From assembly GCF_009014635.1 (NCBI RefSeq), contig NZ_BKCF01000004.1:62001-126000 (forward strand): a DNA stretch of 64,000 nucleotides. Direction: 5' to 3'. Positions 34,693-45,554 of this stretch are shown here, piece after piece (position 1 is the stretch's first letter; every line of letters starts with the position of its first letter). A program made the translations under genes and the position numbers. A model generated the notes under the pieces. It made no database searches, was not told where the DNA came from, and saw nothing but the letters and a program-made list of their open reading frames with translations. This DNA is from Patiriisocius marinistellae (lineage in GTDB: Bacteria; Bacteroidota; Bacteroidia; Flavobacteriales; Flavobacteriaceae).

Positions 34693-36345
34693 TTAATTTA
34701 ATAGCTCACGAGCATTCGCTAAAGCTGTATCTGTTATTTTGTTTCCGCTTATCATTTGAGCAATCTCTACAATACGCTCCTCATCAGTGAGGCGTTGCAT
34801 TTGAGTTATTGTTTTATTATTAACATCTTCCTTGAAAACTTTAATATGTTGTGCCCCTTTTGAAGCTATCTGCGGAAGGTGAGTAATACTTATCAATTGC
34901 ATTTCTTTGCTCATACCTCCCATAATAGTAGCCATTTTAAGAGCCACTTCACCAGAAACTCCTGTGTCAATTTCATCAAAAACAAGCGTAGGTAATTTTC
35001 TGTATTTTGCTAGAACCGCCTTGACCGAAAGCATAATCCTACTCATTTCTCCCCCAGAAGCTACCTTTTTTAAAGGTCCTAATGAAGATCCCTTATTTGC
35101 TGTAAAATTAACCTGAAGAACGTCTGTTCCATTTTTCTTAAAAGAATCAACTTTTGAAAACACAAAGTCAAACTTCGCATTAGGCAACCCAAGCATATCA
35201 AGATAAACTTTTATTTTTTGCAAAAATTGCGGTACTGCACTCTTTCTTTTCTTATGCAATTTTTCTGCTATGTTTTCTAACTTATTAAAAAGAAGTTTCT
35301 TTTCAATTATCATTGCTTCTATAATAGTATCAAGATGAAGTGTTGTACTTATTTTTGAAGAAAGCTCGTTTTCAATTATTATTAGTTCTTCAACAGTGTT
35401 TACGTTATGTTTTTGTTGGAGTTTATATAAAATCTGTAGTCGTTCATTAACAGTTGCTAACTCATTTGGATCAGCCTCTACTTTTAATGAAGCACGCTCA
35501 ACGGCATCAAAAATATCTTCAAGCTCAATAACTATGCTATTTAAACGTTCATGAATTTCTTTATACGCATCTGTAAAGTTTGAAATTTTACCAATAACAC
35601 CTCTTGCTTCTTTTGCTGTTTCAATTGTTCCTATTTCTTCATGAGAAAACAGCTGCATTAATGATGCAAAAGACTCTTCGATAGTTTCTGCGTTATCTAA
35701 TGTATTAAAAATAGCCTCTAATTCTTCTTGATTAAGTTTAGTCAAATTAGCTTCGGCTAACTCTGATTGCAAAAAAGAATTATAATCAAGCTCTTTTAAG
35801 GCTTCGTTTTTTAACTCGGTTTGCATTTGAAGTTCTTTTGAGACAGAATTATATTCAGATAGCAAATTTCCGTAGTCATTCAAAATAGGAAAATTTCCAG
35901 CTAATGCATCTAATACTTCAAACTGAAATTCCTCACTTGCAAATGATCTTGTTTCATTTTGACTATGTATGTCAACAAGGTGCTCTCCCAAGGATTGCAA
36001 TTGATTTAAACTTACTGGAGTATCATTGACAAAAGCACGGGACTTGCCACTTGGCAGTATTTCTCTTCTAATAATTGTGTGTGCGTCGTAATCTAAATCA
36101 TTATCAGAAAAAACTCCAGAAAGATTATAATTTTTCAAAGAAAATTCTCCCTCAATAATACATTTAATTGATGCATTTTTAACACTACTGCTATCTGCGC
36201 GCTTACCCATTAATAGAGACAATGCCCCTAATAAAATTGATTTTCCTGCTCCTGTCTCACCTGTAATAATAGTTAAACCATTATCTAGATCCACACGAAT
36301 GTCTTCAATTAAAGCGTAATTTTTTATGGAAAGACTTAAAATCAC
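34693..36345 (-). CDS. recN: DNA repair protein RecN
   Basis: A 550-residue SMC-like ATPase that helps repair double-strand breaks. The N-terminal LSIKNYALIEDIRVDLDNGLTIITGETGAGKSILLGAL contains Walker A. A long coiled-coil region follows (about 160-370, many E, L and K). The C-terminal half has the ABC signature KKVASGGEMSRIMLSVKAV and Walker B LPTLVFDEIDTGVSGEVA, then the H-loop ISITHLPQIA. Translation starts with GTG at 36345 (V-I-L-S-L-S). It leads into fabI and follows the porD-like gene by 59 bases, as part of a conserved Bacteroidetes gene order. Confidence 0.96.
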   Translation of the reverse strand: MILSLSIKNYALIEDIRVDLDNGLTIITGETGAGKSILLGALSLLMGKRADSSSVKNASIKCIIEGEFSLKNYNLSGVFSDNDLDYDAHTIIRREILPSGKSRAFVNDTPVSLNQLQSLGEHLVDIHSQNETRSFASEEFQFEVLDALAGNFPILNDYGNLLSEYNSVSKELQMQTELKNEALKELDYNSFLQSELAEANLTKLNQEELEAIFNTLDNAETIEESFASLMQLFSHEEIGTIETAKEARGVIGKISNFTDAYKEIHERLNSIVIELEDIFDAVERASLKVEADPNELATVNERLQILYKLQQKHNVNTVEELIIIENELSSKISTTLHLDTIIEAMIIEKKLLFNKLENIAEKLHKKRKSAVPQFLQKIKVYLDMLGLPNAKFDFVFSKVDSFKKNGTDVLQVNFTANKGSSLGPLKKVASGGEMSRIMLSVKAVLAKYRKLPTLVFDEIDTGVSGEVALKMATIMGGMSKEMQLISITHLPQIASKGAQHIKVFKEDVNNKTITQMQRLTDEERIVEIAQMISGNKITDTALANARELLN

Positions 36346-36404
36346 AAAATGAATTTTTAAGATAAAAACACAATGAAACTATAACATATTTTTAATTAGA
36401 AACC

Positions 36405-37295
36405 TTATCTAATTTCTGCCCAAGAAGCTCTTCTAGTTGGCGCCATTCTATTTAAGGATTCAACAATATCTGATGTATCCATAGCTGGACCTCCACTATA
36501 AATTGCTTTTATTTCATCAACTTTTGCATCAAAAAATGTCCTAAGTAAATAAGAATTAGGTCTCCTATCATTAATACTTTTTAATGTTTGAAGAGAAGCT
36601 GCAATGTTATTTTTTGCCCCCTTTGCATCGTCTGCCATTAAATCCATTCCTAAACGGTGGTATTCATACATTGTTGCATGAAATTCCTTATAAACAGGAC
36701 TTACCAAGGCATCATTATAACGGTAACGGGATTGTGTTCCATCTGTAGATTTCCATCCAGCAAAACTACTAGAAGATGCTGTATTAATAATTTGTTTTGC
36801 AACTTCATGATATGCATCGCCACCATTTAATTCAAACGTACTAGCATCAAGACCTATAATTGTGTAAATATGATAAGTAATTATCGAAATTAAATTTGAA
36901 TTAAATTGATTTATATTAAACACTAACGGCTCAAACTCTTTATAATTAAAATTAACCTGCTTGTCGTTATAATTGTAAATTGAAGTATTATAAGTTGAAT
37001 TATAAACTGGTCTAGAAGCCTGCACTTGTAGTGAACCACTAAATGCATCACCGTCATACGATGTTACAATCAACGTAAAATTACAATCTATACGTTCTTG
37101 GTTTTTATACTCCTCTGTAGTCCATTGTTGATTATTAATAAACTCTGTTAATTGCTGTTGTAATGTTCTAAAGATTTGAAGATTTGAATTTCCTCCAGCT
37201 TGCTCACTATCAACAGTTACCACAGCATTTAGCTCTTGAGCTAAACCTGTTGAAAAAGTTAATAACAATCCTATTAAGTATATAAATTTACGCAT
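36405..37295 (-). CDS. DUF4835 family exported protein (PorD-like)
   Basis: A 296-residue exported protein with a signal peptide (MRKFIYLIGLLLTFSTGLAQ). Its landmarks are ELNAVVTVDSEQ, FRTLQQQLTEFINNQQWT, LQVQASRPVYNSTYNT, FVFNINQFNSNLISIITYHIYTIIGLD-like segments and a C-terminal RMAPTRRASWAEIR. This is the DUF4835 family, which current annotation commonly links to T9SS as PorD; I recall that link and cannot verify it here. It overlaps coaBC by eight bases and lies in the conserved order recN - this gene - coaBC - rpoZ - bamD. The protein is presumably periplasmic. Confidence 0.87.
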   Translation of the reverse strand: MRKFIYLIGLLLTFSTGLAQELNAVVTVDSEQAGGNSNLQIFRTLQQQLTEFINNQQWTTEEYKNQERIDCNFTLIVTSYDGDAFSGSLQVQASRPVYNSTYNTSIYNYNDKQVNFNYKEFEPLVFNINQFNSNLISIITYHIYTIIGLDASTFELNGGDAYHEVAKQIINTASSSSFAGWKSTDGTQSRYRYNDALVSPVYKEFHATMYEYHRLGMDLMADDAKGAKNNIAASLQTLKSINDRRPNSYLLRTFFDAKVDEIKAIYSGGPAMDTSDIVESLNRMAPTRRASWAEIR

Positions 37296-38502
37296 GTATC
37301 TTTTTACTAATATGTTCTAAAATATCCTTTGCAACTTCCTGCTTTGATTTAACATCAAAAGGAGTCACTTTATTGTCTTTTTCAACAAAAGTAACCTTAT
37401 TGGTATCAGCTTTAAAACCTGCTCCTTTGTCTCTTAGCGAATTTAATACAATTAAGTCTAAATTCTTTTTTTCAAGTTTCTTTTTTGCATTTTCAAGTTC
37501 GTTCTGTGTTTCTAATGCAAAACCTACTAAAAACTGCGACGTCTTTATTTCTCCAACCGATGCTAAAATATCCTGTGTTCGTTCTAACACAATAGTCATT
37601 CCTTCGCCAGCTTTTTTCTTAATTTTTTCTTCGGAAATATTAATGGGGCGATAGTCTGCAACTGCTGCACTAAATATAGCAACATCACAATCCCTAAAAT
37701 TATTATGAACAGCCTTATACATTTGAGCAGCTGTTGTTACTCTAAGTACATTTATCTTCTCTTCATCCACCATAACCGAAGATGGCCCTAAAACTAAAAC
37801 AACCTCAGCACCCATTCTTAAAGCAACATCAGCAATGGCACATCCCATTTTTCCGCTGGAGTGATTTCCTATAAATCTTACTGGATCAATAGCTTCAAAA
37901 GTTGGTCCTGCAGTTACAAGTACTTTTTTTCCTTTTAATGGTAAATTTTTAGAAATTTCGGCTTCCACAAAACTAATTATAGTTTCGGGTTCTGCCATTC
38001 TTCCTTGTCCCACTAATCCGCTGGCTAATTCACCATGTGCTGCTGGAATTCTAATATTTCCGAAGCTATCTAAAGTATCAAAAGTATTTTTAGTTGAAGG
38101 GTGTTTGTACATGTCTAAATCCATCGCTGGAGCATAATAAACAAGACATTTTGCTGAAAGATAGACCGCAAGTAAAATATTATCACAAGTACCATGCGCC
38201 ATTTTTGATAGCGTATTTGCAGTTGCCGGAGCAATTATAAACAAGTCTGCCCAAAGGGCTAACTCAACATGGTTATTCCATTGGGCAGTATCATCTTCTT
38301 CGTTAGTAAACGAAGAAAAAACTTCATTTTTTGAAAGCGTGGAAAGCGTTAATGGGGTGACAAAATCTTTTGCCGATGGGGTCATTACAACTTTCACATC
38401 TGCCCCTGCTTTTACCAGCAATCGTACTAAAAAACTAGCCTTGTAAGCGGCAATACCTGCCGTAACGCCAAGTAAAATATTTTTTCCGCTTAGGACTGAC
38501 AT
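37288..38502 (-). CDS. coaBC: Bifunctional phosphopantothenoylcysteine synthetase/decarboxylase
   Basis: A 404-residue two-domain CoA synthesis enzyme. The N-terminal CoaC flavodoxin-like domain (1-180) has GVTAGIAAYKASFLVRLL, the histidine-containing NNHVELALWADLFIIAPATANTLSKMAHG, and APAMDLDMYKHP. The C-terminal CoaB domain (190-404) has VLVTAGPTFEAIDPVRFIGNHSSGKMGCAIA and ADYRP, then KKKAGEGMTIVLERTQDIL and LVGFALET. Together they turn phosphopantothenate plus cysteine into phosphopantetheine. It lies 2 bases after rpoZ and overlaps the porD-like gene. It contains two CTTCGGAAAT elements, one on each strand. Confidence 0.97.
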   Translation of the reverse strand: MSVLSGKNILLGVTAGIAAYKASFLVRLLVKAGADVKVVMTPSAKDFVTPLTLSTLSKNEVFSSFTNEEDDTAQWNNHVELALWADLFIIAPATANTLSKMAHGTCDNILLAVYLSAKCLVYYAPAMDLDMYKHPSTKNTFDTLDSFGNIRIPAAHGELASGLVGQGRMAEPETIISFVEAEISKNLPLKGKKVLVTAGPTFEAIDPVRFIGNHSSGKMGCAIADVALRMGAEVVLVLGPSSVMVDEEKINVLRVTTAAQMYKAVHNNFRDCDVAIFSAAVADYRPINISEEKIKKKAGEGMTIVLERTQDILASVGEIKTSQFLVGFALETQNELENAKKKLEKKNLDLIVLNSLRDKGAGFKADTNKVTFVEKDNKVTPFDVKSKQEVAKDILEHISKKIHA

Positions 38503-38504
38503 GT

Positions 38505-38840
38505 TTATTGTGCTAAATCTTCATCAGCAGTATTACGGTAGTAGATTTTATCATCTAACCATTCTTGTACTGCAAGCGAGTGTGGCTTAGGTAACTTTTC
38601 GTAGAATTTTGAAACTTCGATTTGCTCTTTGTTTTCAAAAATCTCTTCAAGACTTTCGTTATAAGTAGCAAACTCATCTAGTTTCTCTAAAAGCTCTTTT
38701 TTAATGTCTCCATTAATTTGATTTGCTCTTTTTGAGATAATAGAAATTGCTTCATAAATATTGTTAGTAGCATAATCTACTTTGTTCTTGTCAATAGTAG
38801 TTGTACTTAACGGTGCTTCGCTATTTTTTATATCTGCCAT
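38505..38840 (-). CDS. rpoZ: RNA polymerase subunit omega (Bacteroidetes type)
   Basis: A 111-residue omega-like subunit. The conserved core is VDYATNNIYEAISIISKRANQINGDIKKELLEKLDEFATYNESLEEIFENKEQIEVSKFYEKLPKPHSLAVQEWLDDKIYYR. The N-I-Y-E-A-I-xxxxxRA element is the part of omega that clamps the beta' subunit. Bacteroidetes omega proteins are longer than the E. coli one and carry this extra C-terminal tail. It lies between bamD (4 bases) and coaBC (2 bases), so all are co-transcribed from the promoter before bamD. Confidence 0.9.
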   Translation of the reverse strand: MADIKNSEAPLSTTTIDKNKVDYATNNIYEAISIISKRANQINGDIKKELLEKLDEFATYNESLEEIFENKEQIEVSKFYEKLPKPHSLAVQEWLDDKIYYRNTADEDLAQ

Positions 38841-38844
38841 AATC

Positions 38845-39693
38845 TTAATTTTCTGTAGTTGTTGTTTCGTAGGTGCTTAAAAGTTTTTCAACCGTTGCAA
38901 GCAATTCATCTGCATCAGCTTTCATTTCACCTTCTTTGTAATATTTTAAATATTGATTGTAGTATCCTTTTGCAGTTATTAAACGCTCTTCAACTACTGA
39001 TGGTATACTATTTATCGCTCTATTATACGCTGCTTCAAATCTACCGTAAAAAGCATGCTCTCTATAAATTGAACCAGGGTGATCACTTACAAAATTATCA
39101 TAAGCATCAATAGCAGGCTTAAAGCTTCCTATTTGTTTTCCAATTAATAAATATTGATCTGCTGTTTCAATATCTTTCCTCTCTAGCTTTTCTCTCAACT
39201 CTTTAACAAGTGCATTTGATTCCTGCCTAAATTGAGAGTTTGGGTATTTATTTACGTAAGCCTGTAATTTTTCAAGTGCCTTTCTTGTATCTGTTTGATC
39301 AAGAGAAAACCTTGGTGACAACTCATAGTAACTCTTAGCACTTTTATAAGCAGCCCTTTCTACACTATCACTTTTAGGGTACGATGATTCAAATCTTTCA
39401 AATTGATAACCTGCTACAAAATAATCTTCTAATTCATAAAATGTATTTGAATACATATACATCAACTTCTCTGCTTGAGGCTTTCCACGATATAATGGCA
39501 CAATTTGTTCCATTAACCTAAGAGCTTTCTTATATTTTCCTTTAGTGCCAACTTGGTAAAGACTTTCTGCCATTTTAAGTTTAGCAGCAGAGTCATCACC
39601 TTTTAAAACGTTTTGATATTCACTACATGAAGTAAAAAACAACAAGATAAAAAGGAGTGGTAAAAAGTATAATTTCATTTGTCTAAAAAACAT
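38845..39693 (-). CDS. bamD: Outer-membrane assembly lipoprotein BamD
   Basis: A 282-residue lipoprotein of the BAM complex, which inserts beta-barrels in the outer membrane. The signal peptide ends in a lipobox (FFTSC), and five TPR-like helical pairs follow, e.g. AESLYQVGTKGKYKKALRLMEQIVPLYRGKPQAEKLMYMYSNTFYELEDYFVAGYQFERFESSYP. The Y-F-x-A-x-x-x-F-x-x-x-x-x-x-P pattern is typical of BamD. The longest start (39693) is four bases after a TACTTTTG promoter box; the ATG at 39678 (MKLYFLPLL) is an equally good signal peptide start. It begins the operon bamD-rpoZ-coaBC-porD-like. Confidence 0.92.
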   Translation of the reverse strand: MFFRQMKLYFLPLLFILLFFTSCSEYQNVLKGDDSAAKLKMAESLYQVGTKGKYKKALRLMEQIVPLYRGKPQAEKLMYMYSNTFYELEDYFVAGYQFERFESSYPKSDSVERAAYKSAKSYYELSPRFSLDQTDTRKALEKLQAYVNKYPNSQFRQESNALVKELREKLERKDIETADQYLLIGKQIGSFKPAIDAYDNFVSDHPGSIYREHAFYGRFEAAYNRAINSIPSVVEERLITAKGYYNQYLKYYKEGEMKADADELLATVEKLLSTYETTTTEN

Positions 39694-39697
39694 CGTG

Positions 39698-39726
39698 CAA
39701 AAGTAGTTAAATTAAAGAGATTACAA
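39698..39726 (-). promoter_or_regulatory. Promoter of the bamD operon
   Basis: TTG (39724-39726), 18 bases, then TACTTTTG (39698-39705), full consensus. The box ends four bases before the longest bamD start at 39693. Confidence 0.7.
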
Positions 39727-39810
39727 AAACATATTATTAGCTTGTATTAGTGCTATTATTGCAGAAACGAGCTGGAAAAAACAAGATGGCTTTTGTTTAA
39801 AATTTCAGCA

Positions 39811-40689
39811 TTAAGAATGAGAGAGAACAAAAGCCTCAATATCTTTACGAAGTTGTTCACCAACCATAACTAACGGGAGTCTTACAGTATCTTCACAAAT
39901 TTCTTTCGCACTGAAAACACTTTTAATACCCGCAGGATTCCCCTCAGCAAAAATATAATTTATACATGGGGCAATATCATAGTGTATTTTATAAGCAGCA
40001 TCTACATCTCGCTGTAATCCCAAACGAATCATATCTGAAAACTGCTTAGGAAAACCTTCCCCAATAACCGAAATCACGCCCGACCCACCGGCAAGCACCA
40101 TAGGTAAGGCAATCATATCATCACCGCTAATTACATGAAAGTCATCTGGTGTTTGATGTATCATATCCATCGCTTGTACTAAGTCTCCTTTTGCCTCTTT
40201 TATGGCCACAATATTACCAAAATCATGCGCTAATCTTGCTACCGTTCTAGGCTCTAAATTACTTGAAGTCCTTCCAGGAACATTGTATAAAATAATAGGC
40301 TTCGAAGATATTTTTGCTATCGCAGAAAAGTGCTGATAAATCCCCTCTTGTGTTGGCTTATTATACATTGGCGACACTGAAAGCACTGCGACAAAAGCAT
40401 CTAAATTTGTTGTTTTAAATTCCTCAACAACTGCGGCAGTATTATTACCACCAATACCTAAAACTAATGGTAGTTTACCTGCATTTTCCTTAACAACAGT
40501 ATTAATTACTAATTGTTTTTCCTCATCATTTAATGTAGCACTTTCTCCCGTTGTTCCTAACACAACAAGATATTCAATGCCATTATTTATTTGATATTGA
40601 ACCACTCGCTTCAAACCCTCAACATCCACTTTAAAATCTGAAGTAAACGGTGTAATTAAAGCAACTCCTGTTCCTATTAATTCTTTCAT
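39811..40689 (-). CDS. dapA: 4-hydroxy-tetrahydrodipicolinate synthase
   Basis: A 292-residue class I aldolase that condenses pyruvate with aspartate semialdehyde, the entry to lysine and diaminopimelate. The TIM barrel shows [24 protein letters not shown] (Thr pair 46-47), [29 protein letters not shown] (catalytic Tyr near 135), and the Schiff-base lysine in [10 protein letters not shown] (near 164), then [21 protein letters not shown]. The length is standard. With dapF in the same window it feeds peptidoglycan. The gap to bamD carries the bamD promoter. Confidence 0.97.
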   Translation of the reverse strand: MKELIGTGVALITPFTSDFKVDVEGLKRVVQYQINNGIEYLVVLGTTGESATLNDEEKQLVINTVVKENAGKLPLVLGIGGNNTAAVVEEFKTTNLDAFVAVLSVSPMYNKPTQEGIYQHFSAIAKISSKPIILYNVPGRTSSNLEPRTVARLAHDFGNIVAIKEAKGDLVQAMDMIHQTPDDFHVISGDDMIALPMVLAGGSGVISVIGEGFPKQFSDMIRLGLQRDVDAAYKIHYDIAPCINYIFAEGNPAGIKSVFSAKEICEDTVRLPLVMVGEQLRKDIEAFVLSHS

Positions 40690-40735
40690 ATTTATTGTCC
40701 CGTCGCAAACGGAATATCCATTAAATTCAACTTTT

Positions 40736-41257
40736 TTATATATCTAACTTCCCCATTATCTGGAGGTATTTTTTAATTTCTTGAGCCGCCTTATCTATTT
40801 CTTTAGCAGTAACAGATATCATCAAATCATGAATGCGCTCATCACTATTTAATAGCCCTATTTTGAACTTAGCAGCACTCCTTGCTGCAACAATATCTAA
40901 AAACTCATGACTCCCATCTTGAAAATAAACCAAAGCATCAAATTGTATGTGTACAAAATCTTTTAATTCTTTTCTTTTCAAATCTCCCTTCCACGAAAAA
41001 TCTCTATTTGTAAACTGCTCACAAGTTAATGACGTGTTTTTTTTATCAAACGTTACAAATGATAAAAAAGTTATTTGTTCTTCAGAAATATTAAGCACAT
41101 CTGCAATCTTTTTCATTTCAGAAACAGAAGATATTACATCTTCATTGTACAAAAATGCCAAAGATTTTATTTTCCCATTTCGTCCTGAAACATCTCTATT
41201 TAAAAGTGCTTTATCAATTTGCTTTTGTAAATTTTTACGGCGTAATTTTTCGAACAT
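40736..41257 (-). CDS. Uncharacterised DUF6913-like cytoplasmic protein
   Basis: A 173-residue protein without signal peptide or membrane segment. The basic start [22 protein letters not shown] is followed by a Rossmann-like alternation of strands and helices ([39 protein letters not shown]) and [31 protein letters not shown] small conserved family in flavobacteria sits between ligA and dapA; I recall it as DUF6913, not checked. The function is unknown. It is likely transcribed with ligA 74 bases upstream and dapA 46 bases downstream. Confidence 0.8.
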   Translation of the reverse strand: MFEKLRRKNLQKQIDKALLNRDVSGRNGKIKSLAFLYNEDVISSVSEMKKIADVLNISEEQITFLSFVTFDKKNTSLTCEQFTNRDFSWKGDLKRKELKDFVHIQFDALVYFQDGSHEFLDIVAARSAAKFKIGLLNSDERIHDLMISVTAKEIDKAAQEIKKYLQIMGKLDI

Positions 41258-41331
41258 TCGTTAGCTTAACTAGATTGTAAAATTAAGACTTTTATTGTAG
41301 GTTTTTTATTGAAATATTACAAAACAACCTT

Positions 41332-43424
<2,093 letters not shown>

Positions 43425-43522
43425 CATTGCATTTTTATCAACAAGTGTTAATGAAGATTATATTTCAGAATAACCTACATTAAACAGATGCTTTTATTAA
43501 AATACTTATTCTAAATTTAAAA

Positions 43523-44113
43523 TTAAGTCCTGTCTGGCTTTAACCATTTAGGGACTTCAGGAGCTTTAAAGTTTCGCATTTTCTCGAGTAGGGCATCAAC
43601 ATCTGCATCCACTAGCAACAGCTCATAGTTTTCAATACTAAGAAAACCTTTTTTTACCATTGTTTCTAACAACCCCAATAAGTCATCATAAAAACCATTT
43701 ATATTAAGCAGACCAATGGGTTTTGCATGTAATCCCAATTGCCCCCAAGTAATAACTTCAAATAACTCTTCAAGGGTTCCAAATCCTCCTGGCAGCGCAA
43801 TAAAACCATTACTAATTTCTTGCATCATCATTTTTCGTTCGTGCATATTTTGAGTAGTATGCAGTGTTGTCAACCCAAGATGAACCACCTCTTTTAATTT
43901 TAAAAAATCAGGGATAACGCCTATTACCTTTCCCTTTGCATCAAGACAAGTTTGAGCTAATGTGCCCATGACCCCTATTTTTGCCGCACCATAAACCAGC
44001 GTTATATTCTGTGCTGCAAGTGTGCTACCCAATTGTTTAGTTGCTTTAGTAATTTGAGCATCATTACCATCACTGCTTCCGCAAAAAACACAAATACTTT
44101 TTAAATCATTCAT
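43523..44113 (-). CDS. LOG-family protein (TIGR00730)
   Basis: A 196-residue Rossmann-like protein of the LOG / lysine decarboxylase-like family. The signature PGGFGTLEELFEVITWGQLG (PGGxGTxxE) binds the phosphoribosyl group, and SICVFCGSSDGND opens the fold. Plant members cut cytokinin nucleotides to free bases, and bacterial relatives act as nucleoside-5'-monophosphate phosphoribohydrolases. The name lysine decarboxylase in old annotation is wrong. The tail after residue 180 is basic. It lies 3 bases downstream of prmC, so it belongs to the same transcript. Confidence 0.93.
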   Translation of the reverse strand: MNDLKSICVFCGSSDGNDAQITKATKQLGSTLAAQNITLVYGAAKIGVMGTLAQTCLDAKGKVIGVIPDFLKLKEVVHLGLTTLHTTQNMHERKMMMQEISNGFIALPGGFGTLEELFEVITWGQLGLHAKPIGLLNINGFYDDLLGLLETMVKKGFLSIENYELLLVDADVDALLEKMRNFKAPEVPKWLKPDRT

Positions 44114-44116
44114 ACC

Positions 44117-45040
44117 TTAATTTTTAATGGAACATCGTAACATACGGTCTTTGCCAAACATATCTTTTTTAATTTCAACACCACCAAACCCTTCACCCAC
44201 AAGCATTTCTCGCATCTCCTTTCCAAGATACTCATTTATCTCAAAATATAATAGCCCGTTTACTTTCAAGTTCGTTTTTGCCAGTTTTGCAATGGTACGA
44301 TAAAAAATTAGCGGGTCTTCATCGCTTACAAATAACGCCCCATCAGGTTCGTATTTTAATACATTTTCCTGCATCATTTGTTTTTCTAAATCTCGCACAT
44401 AGGGCGGGTTAGAAACTATAACGTCGTATCGCTTCGGAAATGAGGTAGCATTAAGCACATCTAGCTCCATGAAGTTAACCAAAACCTTATTCAAAATAGC
44501 ATTTTTTTCAGCCATTTTAAGCGCCTCCTTTGAAATATCAAGTGCAGAAACAGAAACCAATGGTAATTGTTTTGCCAACGAAATTGCTATACAACCAGAA
44601 CCTGTACCAATATCTAAAATTTCAATATTATTTTCAATGTACGCTGTAATCGGAAGGGTTGCTGAAATTTGTTTTTTTGAATTTTCTTCTGTTTTTATTT
44701 TCAAATTTTCTTTTTCACTTGTCAAAATCCACTCAACCAACTCTTCGGTTTCTGGTCTTGGAATTAACGTGTGTTCATTTACGTTAAATTGTAATCCATA
44801 AAATTCAGTATGTCCTATTATATACTGTATAGGTTGATTGTTCTTTAACCTTGAAAGAGCATCTCTAAACTTAAGCAATACTGCTTCTTCAAGATTCTGA
44901 GACTTATTCAAGGAAACCTCAAAGCGTGAATACCCTAAAATTTCTGAAGATAGAATAGAAAAAAAGTTTTGTATCTCTTCTTTAGGATATTGTTCTAAAA
45001 GCTCCTTTTTAAAATCTATTTGAAATTCTTGTAGCGTCAT
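44117..45040 (-). CDS. prmC: Release factor glutamine methyltransferase PrmC
   Basis: A 307-residue SAM methyltransferase that methylates the Gln of the GGQ motif in release factors RF1 and RF2. The N-terminal helical domain is followed by QPIQYIIGHTEFYGLQFNVNEHTLIPRPETEELVEWIL, SAM motif ILDIGTGSGCIAISLAKQLP, and the catalytic NPPY (YDVIVSNPPYVRDLE). I start at the ATG 45040 (MTLQEFQIDFKKELL), one base after the upstream GNAT stop; the longer frame to 45121 would overlap that gene. One CTTCGGAAAT element lies in the gene. Confidence 0.95.
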   Translation of the reverse strand: MTLQEFQIDFKKELLEQYPKEEIQNFFSILSSEILGYSRFEVSLNKSQNLEEAVLLKFRDALSRLKNNQPIQYIIGHTEFYGLQFNVNEHTLIPRPETEELVEWILTSEKENLKIKTEENSKKQISATLPITAYIENNIEILDIGTGSGCIAISLAKQLPLVSVSALDISKEALKMAEKNAILNKVLVNFMELDVLNATSFPKRYDVIVSNPPYVRDLEKQMMQENVLKYEPDGALFVSDEDPLIFYRTIAKLAKTNLKVNGLLYFEINEYLGKEMREMLVGEGFGGVEIKKDMFGKDRMLRCSIKN

Positions 45041-45041
45041 G

Positions 45042-45527
45042 TTATAAATCTCGAAGCATTTGTACTGGACATGAAAAATGACCTGTATTACCAAGAGGAC
45101 CATCAAGGTATTTAAAACCATTACGTTTGTATAATTTTTGAGCCGCTTCCATAAATGTCATTGTTTCAAGGTAGCATTTTTCAAAGTTAAAATCGCTGCC
45201 AGCTTTTAAACACAATGCAATCATTTGCGAACCAATACCCCTGCCTCGCGCTTCTTCGAGATAATACATTTTTTGCAGTTCGCAAACATTACCCTCATAA
45301 TTATCAAGTTTTGCAACACCTGCTCCACCTATTATTTTACCCTCTTGCTCCACCACAAAATAAATAGCACGATCTTTTTGATAGGTTTCAAACATGCAGT
45401 CTAGCGCAGTATCTGCATAAGCCGTACCCACTTTTGGCACACCTAAATCTACGAGCACCTTACGTATTACCTTTGCAATGTGGGGATTATCTTTTTTTTG
45501 AATTGGTCGTATGATAGCGTCTGCCAT
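45042..45527 (-). CDS. GNAT N-acetyltransferase
   Basis: A 161-residue GNAT enzyme: the N-terminal IIRPIQKKDNPHIAKVIRKVLVDLG, acetyl-CoA motif ELQKMYYLEEARGRGIGSQMIALCL (R-G-x-G-I/G), and YKRNGFKYLDGPLGNTGHFSC. It resembles the flavobacterial acetyltransferases that precede prmC, with which it is separated by one base. Substrate unknown; an N-terminal or small-molecule amine is likely. It is divergent from ribD, with only 27 bases between the two start codons, which must hold both promoters. Confidence 0.9.
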   Translation of the reverse strand: MADAIIRPIQKKDNPHIAKVIRKVLVDLGVPKVGTAYADTALDCMFETYQKDRAIYFVVEQEGKIIGGAGVAKLDNYEGNVCELQKMYYLEEARGRGIGSQMIALCLKAGSDFNFEKCYLETMTFMEAAQKLYKRNGFKYLDGPLGNTGHFSCPVQMLRDL

Positions 45528-45542
45528 AAGCCTAAATCATTG

Positions 45543-45550
45543 TATTTTTG
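45543..45550 (+). promoter_or_regulatory. -7 box of ribD, predicts leaderless mRNA
   Basis: TATTTTTG ends four bases before the ribD GTG at 45555. Confidence 0.5.
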
Positions 45551-45554
45551 AATT